The position numbers were made by a program, and so were the translations under genes. A stretch of 64,000 nt of DNA. It comes from Medicago truncatula (Eukaryota > Streptophyta > Magnoliopsida > Fabales > Fabaceae). Location of the stretch: NCBI RefSeq assembly GCF_003473485.1, contig NC_053045.1, positions 44,000,494 to 44,064,493 of the forward strand, written 5' to 3'. A model generated the notes under the pieces. It worked only from the letters and a program-made list of their open reading frames with translations, was not told the origin of the DNA and searched no databases. Below are positions 57,135 through 64,000 of the stretch, piece by piece (position 1 is the stretch's first letter; every line of letters begins with the position of its first letter).

Positions 57135-58501
57135 AGTGAAAATGGAAATTTGTGATTATTTTCTTTAGAATGTCTTTGAATAGCATGTTTTGGGTGTCGG
57201 TTAGTGGTTACTGTCCTATTAATCTTTGTTCTAAAGATGATTAAAGCTAAACTCAGATTCAAATTATTATACTCCCTCTTTTTCTAAATAAGTGTCACAA
57301 AAATGTTTATTATTCATATAACTTACTATCATCATATTTTTTAACTATTATATAAATTTAAATGTTAATATATAAGATATTGTTCAATTTGTCTCAATAA
57401 ATAATTTTTATTATAGATAATTAAAGATATTAATGGTTAAACTTATATATTGACTTAAATTGGTTGACTATGATATGTATTTAGGAACGGATTTAGCAGT
57501 AACTAGTTGGTATTTTTATATGTAAACCGATTAAATAAAAACCATAAATTGGTTAAAAGAAAATTATTTAGTTCAAAAATATATTAATTGACATTTCCAT
57601 TTTAGTTAAGAAATTGAGAGAATCTCATCTCAAAATCAGGTATTATTTGATATTTTATATCTCATTTTTTGATTAATCACAAGATCACAATATTTGTGAA
57701 AGAAAGAGAAAAAGCCGCCCCTGACATTGTGATTGGTCAATGTCACCAATTATATGTCACCTAAGTGCAACCCGTCAGGGCCGTTCCTACGAATTCGGAA
57801 GCTCGGCTTTGTAAGTGAAAAGAGGCTCGTAATAAAATAAAAACGTATTTTTTTAAATGAACAATGTTCTATTTAAATTTTTTAAAAGATAAATACAAGG
57901 TGTCGTATATATGTGATACACCCAAATATGAAAATCACTACCGTATACATGAGTAACCTCTAACCACCCTTCAAAAAAACATCCACCTAACACCAAAAGC
58001 AAGATGACCCAATTCTAATAGGCCTAAAAGAAGACAATAGAAGAGGAAAAGGAAATCAAATCGGGGAAGAAGAAAAGGAAAGTCCGATGGAGTGATGGTA
58101 ATGGAAAGCGTGGTATCAGAGAGAAAGAGAATAATGAATTTTTTTTTAGTGTGGTGGTACTTAGTAGTACACAACTTGGCTATAATTGTTTTTCTTCTGA
58201 AGCCCATACCTTGGAGAGGCGTAGCTCCATTGAGCTCTTTGTACACCTCAAAGTCCGTTTCTGCTACCCGTATCAAGAAATTATGATTCAGAGAGAAGAA
58301 TTACTTTCCTTGTTCAAGAGATTTTTCGACGAAAAGTTAATCACTACTTAAAAATGGTGGGCACTTCATAAATATAACATTGATTATGAAAAAAATCACA
58401 TAATATCCAAATACTATACTAGTTCTTACAGCTCTTCTTAAGAGCAATTGAATTGGTTGTAGTAAGTAAAATAATCTGTTTATTGTTCTGCACAGCTTTT
58501 A
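57135..58501. other. Spacer with repeat remnants
   Basis: ACTCCCTCTTTTTCTAAATA at about 57271 looks like a Stowaway left end; a diverged right end (TATTTAGGAACGGATTTAG) may lie at about 57478-57500. GGGCCGTTCCTACG at about 57777 recalls a hAT end. No gene is seen. Confidence 0.4.
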
Positions 58502-59092
58502 GGTTGTATTTGTTTCAAAGGAAAGAAAGGGGAGAGGAGAGAAAGTTGAGGGATATAAACATTTTCTATTGTTTGGATCTCTTTAAATAGGTTAAGGAAA
58601 GAAAGATTTTCATGGGACCCACCTATAAAACCTTTCCAGGCACATACGGAAGGAAAGATTGAGAGACTGCTACTTTTTGATGGAAAAGACCAAAATAGTT
58701 CCATTTTCATTGCTTTGTTATTTTTGGTCAAACTTTCATTGCTTTATATTGATTTTACTATTTTACTCATTGTATCTTTTTTGTTATTTTTTTCATTTCA
58801 CCGCCTCATTTTGTATGTATGGTATATAATACGTGCAATTGAACAAATACTCACACCTAGCCAAATTTTGTTTTTCATTGAAATTAAATTGTATTTATAT
58901 ATATTACTTCTATTCAAGAGTATTTATGTCAATTAATAAATATATATCTTTCTTTCCTTCAACTTTCTATTCCACTTTCTTTTATACCAAACAACCAAAA
59001 CAATCCTCTCATTTTCTATTCTTTTTCTTTCCTCATATAATCTTTCCTTACTCTTTCTTTCCTTTCGCTTTCTTTGATCATCCAAACAGACC
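58502..59092. mobile_element. PIF/Harbinger (Tourist-like) element, 591 bp
   Basis: GGTTGTATTTGTTTCAAAGG at the left mirrors a right end that reads GATCATCCAAACAGACC. TTA is duplicated at 58499-58501 and 59093-59095. GAAAGAAAGGGGAGAGG near the left is mirrored by CTTTCTTTCC runs near the right. No transposase is encoded. Confidence 0.7.
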
Positions 59093-59095
59093 TTA

Positions 59096-60221
59096 GGGAC
59101 AATTTTACTAACCTATTTATTCCTCAATGATGTTTATATCAGTATGGTGAGTGCTGACTACTTCAATCTGATGATGACTTGTCTCTATTGGTTACGAGTT
59201 TTTAGGATTATGAAACCTAGTGACATATATGAATTTCCAAGTGGAAAGATATTTTTGTTATTGTGGGATATATACAATTGAAGTTCATATTTTCGATTTG
59301 AATGGTTGTACTCTTCCAAGGAAACAGACATCACCATCCCTAGGTTTCATTTTAAATGAAGCTATCTGAATTAATTGTCGAATGGCTGAACTCTTCCAAG
59401 GAAACAGAGGATTTTAAATGATGTCTAGACTTTCAGTTGTTTTCTTGTCTATTGTTGCAGTAATTCTATTGTTCAGTATAATGACATAAAAGATACTCCT
59501 TAGCACTTTTATTTATCTTTTGAAGTTGATGTAAAAAAATTTGGAGATTCATATTTAAATTAGGCGTTTTTTTTTTTTTTTTTGAGTTGTTAAATTAGCC
59601 TATGTTGTTGTCCAAAAACAATACCCTAAGTGAAGTGGCAAGTATATTTTTTATCTGTAGACAAAGAGGCAAGTACTACTGAAACTCTTACGCACAACTG
59701 CAAAATTTCGGATGAAGTCTCCATCATAACAATAATGTGTGTGTCCGCGCGCGTATCACATGTGTGTTTTTATAATCATGGTGTAGGTGCGGAATTCTTA
59801 AATAGTGATTAATCTTTGTTTGAAAATTTATTACACACATAAAATGAGTTCTCTCGTTCTAATCAGATTTAATGTATTTTTTTTTAGCAAAATCAGATTT
59901 AATGTATGTTCAAACAAAAGTTTGCAGACATACTTATTATTGAATTTTATTTTGGCAATCTGCTTTTGGATTAAACGTTACTTTCCTATAACAAGATCTA
60001 TGTTTGGATTACTTTTTTTTACAAGTTGGATTTTTGTTCGTATCATATTAATAAAAAGTACTTTTATCTTTGTACTTATGTTCTCTAAAAAAAAAATTGT
60101 ACTTATGCAAGGGTGCCACTAAAAAGTGTACCAATAAACAATGCCGCGTGAAAAGGAAATTTTCGAAATTAAAACATTTTGGTTTCGCAAAATGAAAAAT
60201 GAGAGTTAGAACATATGGGAG
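59096..60221. other. Spacer, nothing recognised
   Basis: A phrase, GGCTGAACTCTTCCAAGGAA or a close variant, occurs twice at about 59305 and 59385. No gene or element was identified. Confidence 0.4.
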
Positions 60222-60577
60222 CATTGTTGTCAAAATTCCGATTTAAATTTTAAAATTTAGGATTTTGCGATTTTCTTCACCTTCAACGACTTAAATCCAT
60301 AATAAAATTCTAAAATAAGCAAAATTCATCGATTTTGATTGCGATTTTACGATTTCTTATATACTAAGTCATTTATGACTATATACCATTTATAAAATAT
60401 ATTTAGTATTATTATTTTTGGTAAAATCCATCGATTTTGATTGCGATTTTACAATTTCCTATATCGATACTACAAAAGTCCTTGAGTAAAATCTTTCGAT
60501 TTTGATTCCGATTTTACGAGTCCCGATTAAGCTATTCCCTTTCAACTTGAAGTAAAGACCCGATTTTGACAACCTTA
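60222..60577. mobile_element. hAT MITE of a second family, 356 bp
   Basis: CATTGTTGTCAAAATTCCG at the left and, inverted, TAAGGTTGTCAAAATCGGG at the right are the terminal repeats. TATGGGAG is duplicated exactly at 60214-60221 and 60578-60585 (8 bp). Internally ATCGATTTTGATTGCGATTT recurs three times. No protein is encoded. Confidence 0.9.
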
Positions 60578-60585
60578 TATGGGAG

Positions 60586-61831
60586 ATGGTGGTACTTCAA
60601 ACTCAACTTGCTTTTGAAACCAAAATTACTTTTACAATTGGACCGTGCATATGTTTGATATAGAATAAACTCATCGTGATTTTACAAAAGTTACGCCTAT
60701 TGTTTATATCATAATTAACAGACTTAGTTAAGGGTTGATGAGTGAAGCAAGTCATCCACAGTAGATGAGCAATGTGAACTATTGGATGAGTAATGTAATG
60801 ATGCACCGTCAATAGGTTATACAGTTCTTTTCTCTCTCATTTTTACCCGTTCCTTTCTTCCTTCTACTCCATAACCAAATCCTCTTTACATTCCCTCCCT
60901 TCCCATATAAAGACTTATCATAATGTACATGACTATGAATTGATCTAGAATAACTTGATCCGGACAAGATACTCATCATTGTTGAATCACTAAACATAAT
61001 TGTTGAAAACCCATAAATCAATAGGGTTTTAGTTGGGGTTCTACACCAAGGATTCATGGTAGAAATTCCAATATTTATTTTAATGGACAATATATTTTTC
61101 CAATATAATTACATGTTGTCATGTTTATTTATATGATCAAATAAAAATAGCCCAGAAATTGAAACAATTTGGGGATACTAAAAATCAAAACTTTTCTTTA
61201 TATTTCTATTTTTTTTTTTACAAAGAGTAAAATAATTATTTAAGAGACTAAATGTATAATGTAGCCAAATAAAAATATGAGAAGTAAACATACATTTAAT
61301 TTCTATATTTTTTTTTTTCCTTTTCTCATGCGCTTGGTAAAAAACTACTCATAAAATGTCAGCACCCTATACTATAATTGATTGATTTTAAACAGAGAAG
61401 TGTTGAGTGGAATATATTTTAACGCATTCATTTTTATTTGTTAGATGGTTTTTTCTAGATTTCATATGGATTCCATTAAGTTTATAAGAGGCTCGCATAA
61501 TTTAGTTGAACACGAATTTCAACTAATATAAGAAAGTTCTAAAAAAAAACTAATATAAGAAAGTTTGTTTGTTAAATAGATAGTTTTAGAATTATTCTCT
61601 CTTACATTTTTTTTTGTTTGGTCAAGTTCTCTGTTACATTATTCTCTTAAATATTAACCTCACATGCATTCACAAGATTGGTCGCATATTGATGTCAAGA
61701 ACACCATGTGAGAAGGTTCCAAAAAGAGCATGTGAGAAAGGTTGCGGATGTTGGACAAAAAGTCTGTCGAGAAGTTCAGACCCAACAACCTAGCATTCTT
61801 CTAGAAATCATGACCAACTCATATTTTTTTA
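60586..61831. other. Spacer, nothing recognised
   Basis: AT-rich sequence with short T-runs and a direct repeat of ACTAATATAAGAAAGTT at about 61520 and 61548. No gene is supported. Confidence 0.4.
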
Positions 61832-62281
61832 GACTTAATTACCTTTTTGGTCCTCTGACTATTTAATTGGTATCAGATTGGTCCTCTAACTAAAAATTGA
61901 TTTATTTTTGTCATCTAAGTTTTTCACTGTTACTACATTTAATCCTTTATGTTAGTTTTATTCAAATAAACGTTAGAGTTTGTGTTATGTGGGTACCTGA
62001 TCTCCTGTTTCACACATACATATGAACCATATCAGCTACCAATAATATCAATCACTATTTAGTCATAATACCTTAACAAGGCATATGACCAAAATGATAC
62101 TAATAAATATAGTTAGAGGACCTATATAACACAAACTCTAACGTTTATTTGAATAAAACTAATAGAAATGACTAAATGTAATAACAGTGAGAAACTTAGA
62201 GGACCGAAATAATCAATTTTTAGTTAGAGGACCAATCCGATACCAATTAAATAGTTAGAGGATCAAAAATGTAATTTAGCC
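61832..62281. mobile_element. MULE-like MITE with long inverted arms, 450 bp
   Basis: The left arm GACTTAATTACCTTTTTGGT and the right arm, which ends AAATGTAATTTAGCC, pair for about 170 bases, including CAAATAAACGTTAGAGTTTG. The flanks ATTTTTTTA and ATTTTTTAA are near-identical 9-mers. Confidence 0.8.
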
Positions 62282-62340
62282 TATTTTTTAACAACACCAT
62301 GATCATTTGAACCAGCAAAGCTCAAACCCCTCGCAAAAAT

Positions 62341-62507
62341 GAGTAGTGATATTAAAACAATTTATTTTAAACAACTGATGTGACAACTTCTTTTTTCTCT
62401 ATTTTGATTGGTCAAAAACAATAGAGAGAGAATAAGAGTATAATGTGAGTATAAAAGAGAAAATTGTCAAAAATTATTACAAAGTGGTTGTACGAATATC
62501 ATTTCTC
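62341..62507. mobile_element. MULE-type MITE of the GAGAAATGATATT family, 167 bp
   Basis: It starts GAGTAGTGATATTAAAACAA and ends TACGAATATCATTTCTC. TTGATTGGTCAAAAACAATA lies inside. The target duplication is not clear. Confidence 0.75.
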
Positions 62508-62746
62508 CATAAAAAATACTTGTCAATACTTTAGAATTTAATTTGAATGCAAGTGTAAATTTAATAATCATTTCATTCAAATTGTAATGAAACATTGTTT
62601 CGTTCTCTATAAATGTCTTTGGAAAAGTTGACCTATCCACCTCATATCCAACACAAGTATGGCATGTCCTAATGAAGGGAGTGTCATGACCCTTCTTACT
62701 CTTGGTATTTTTTTGTGACTAACTGTATTCGTGACTTAAGAATAAA

Positions 62747-62930
62747 GAGTAGTGTTATTTGAACATCTATTTGCTTGACAATCAAATAGACAACATGTTT
62801 TTACAAAGAAAAGTATGCATTTGCACAAAAATCAAAGTAATAGAGAGAGAAAGTAAAAATATAATGTAAGTATGAGAGAGAAAGTTGTCATAAAAGTTGT
62901 TATAAAATGATTGTACAAATATCATTTCTC
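62747..62930. mobile_element. MULE-type MITE of the GAGAAATGATATT family, 184 bp
   Basis: It starts GAGTAGTGTTATTTGAACAT and ends GTACAAATATCATTTCTC. AAGAATAAA is duplicated exactly at 62738-62746 and 62931-62939. Confidence 0.9.
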
Positions 62931-63077
62931 AAGAATAAAATGTGAATTTTGAGATTCAGAATTTCCACGGCAACCGCACGTTGGGATGCGGTATTGGATT
63001 GACAAACGCTTATCCAAACTAGGTATTGGTTGGAGTCTTGGATATGCAATTAAGCACAACACAGATGATTTTTTTTT

Positions 63078-63390
63078 TTTTTTTTAATGAAAGGGAGGGC
63101 CGAAACCCGGAAAAAGAAATTAAATCTTAATCAAATGCGGAAAAGTAACCCTCGCTTGATCAGCAGCTAACACATGGTTAATTTGAGTCGGACACGACTC
63201 ATAAAACATCATCTCATTCCCCATATGATACATCCAATATTAGCTAGCGCATCAGCGCACCTATTTGCTTTACGATATGAGTGTTTAACCTTCACTTTCC
63301 ATTCCATTTGAAGAAGTTTTCTAATTTTTTGAACAAGACTCCTACCACTCGAATTGCTTTCCTTCGTATTTTATAATAGTTCAATTATGT
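63078..63390 (-). pseudogene. 3' end of an L1-type LINE (RNase H domain) with poly(A)
   Basis: On the minus strand the frame reads SNSSGRSLVQKIRKLLQMEW, then VKHSYRKANRCADALANIGC. After a frameshift it continues MMFYESCPTQINHVLAADQA and ends near FPHLIKI with a stop. This is the C-terminal RNase-H-like end of plant LINE ORF2. A 3' UTR of about 40 bases and a poly(A) tail (T-run, 63070-63085) follow. The 5' part is missing at about 63390, as is usual for 5'-truncated LINE insertions. Confidence 0.85.
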
Positions 63391-64000
63391 TAATTATATT
63401 TTTTTTAACAAAAATAAACGATATTCATTCTTTCAAATTGATAGAGTCCATCGATACAATACAAATCCAAATTCGCTAAAAACAAAAAGGATGAATCTGT
63501 GAACAAACTCACAACATCCATGTTAATAGCATAAATCGGCAAAGCACATATGCCTACAAATATGACTATATTCATGTCTCCCGAATACTCATGTTTCCGG
63601 ATCTGCAACGTTGACAACGCCAAAGTCATTGTCATTGATCGAATTTGCACTTGCTCAAAGCTAATCTTTCAACCTGAATCAAATAAACACCGCACTAAGA
63701 CGGGAAATAAAAAATACACTGCACAAAAACGGAAAATCAAAACAAAACTGAGTCGTTCAGAGACGACGAAATCACAAAAACAAACGAAAGAAAACAAAAT
63801 ATGTGAAATCAATCATTCAATTAAGATAGGAGGAAAAACAATTGGGATGAGTGATTTTTGGATCAAAATTAACCAAAATCAAATGGAATATATGACAACT
63901 AATCATTGAATATATAATATACAATTTTTACATACTAATTATATTCCTAAATAAAAGTAAATTTTGATACATAATGTAAAAAAGCTACATCTAAAATTAA
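63391..64000. other. Spacer, nothing recognised
   Basis: Open frames exist on both strands (63405-63909) but have no domain character or promoter. No gene is called. Confidence 0.4.

Noticed and set aside
63550..63909. 119-codon basic ORF near the right edge
   Set aside because: Composition is typical of chance translation of AT-rich DNA; no motif, no TATA box and no homology that I can recognise.
1..64000. CRISPR arrays, bacterial operons, viral insertions
   Set aside because: Nothing of the kind is seen; repeats are all explained as plant transposons, minisatellites or segmental duplication.

Overview
The window reads as nuclear DNA of a dicot plant, most likely a legume. It is strongly AT-rich, the genes have GT-AG introns or the intronless layout typical of plant BBE-like genes, and plant TATA boxes and AATAAA signals are visible. 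The spacers are packed with plant-type MITEs, hAT, Mutator-like (MULE), Stowaway and PIF/Harbinger elements, LINE pieces and short tRNA-derived SINEs. No organellar or microbial gene is seen. The legume assignment is an impression from protein and repeat style and was not tested by search.

Layout. 0.4-4.3 kb: a MULE-type MITE, a SINE, a 54-bp minisatellite and a three-exon FBS-type F-box gene (3262-4006, +). 6.6-10.2 kb: a six-exon RING-finger gene (10104 to 6615, -) that resembles plant RING1 of Polycomb complex 1 but encodes only 252 residues. 10.5-18.3 kb: mostly transposon DNA, including three copies of one MITE family (one nested in another), a long-inverted-repeat element and a 1.36-kb hAT element that keeps only the last part of its transposase.

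18.9-48.4 kb: a cluster of berberine-bridge-enzyme-like (BBE-like) flavoprotein genes. Three copies are intact (18906-20534, 39535-41139, 46803-48389, all +). One is an inverted pseudogene (30345 to 28738, -) with several separate lesions. All three intact enzymes keep the His and Cys that bind FAD, 62 residues apart. They differ at positions known to tune the family: copy 1 has Val at the oxygen gatekeeper, copies 3 and 4 have Leu, and copy 1 also has changes at two active-site positions. Promoter and 3' flanking sequence is shared between copies, so the copies spread as segments longer than the coding region. The spacers hold a 3.5-kb element carrying host-gene-like exon pieces (including a PPR fragment), LINE reverse transcriptase relics, and a small tandem duplication upstream of copy 3 whose second unit preserves the empty sites of two transposon insertions.

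48.4-64 kb: more MITEs, a second copy of the long-inverted-repeat element, one intronless gene for an uncharacterised two-span membrane protein with an acidic tail (56212-57063, +), and a LINE 3' end (63078-63390, -).

The BBE-like proteins should enter the secretory pathway and act in the wall or vacuole on an undetermined alcohol or carbohydrate substrate. The F-box and RING proteins point to ubiquitin-linked regulation but show no link to the BBE cluster. Non-ATG starts were not accepted; all starts given here are ATG.
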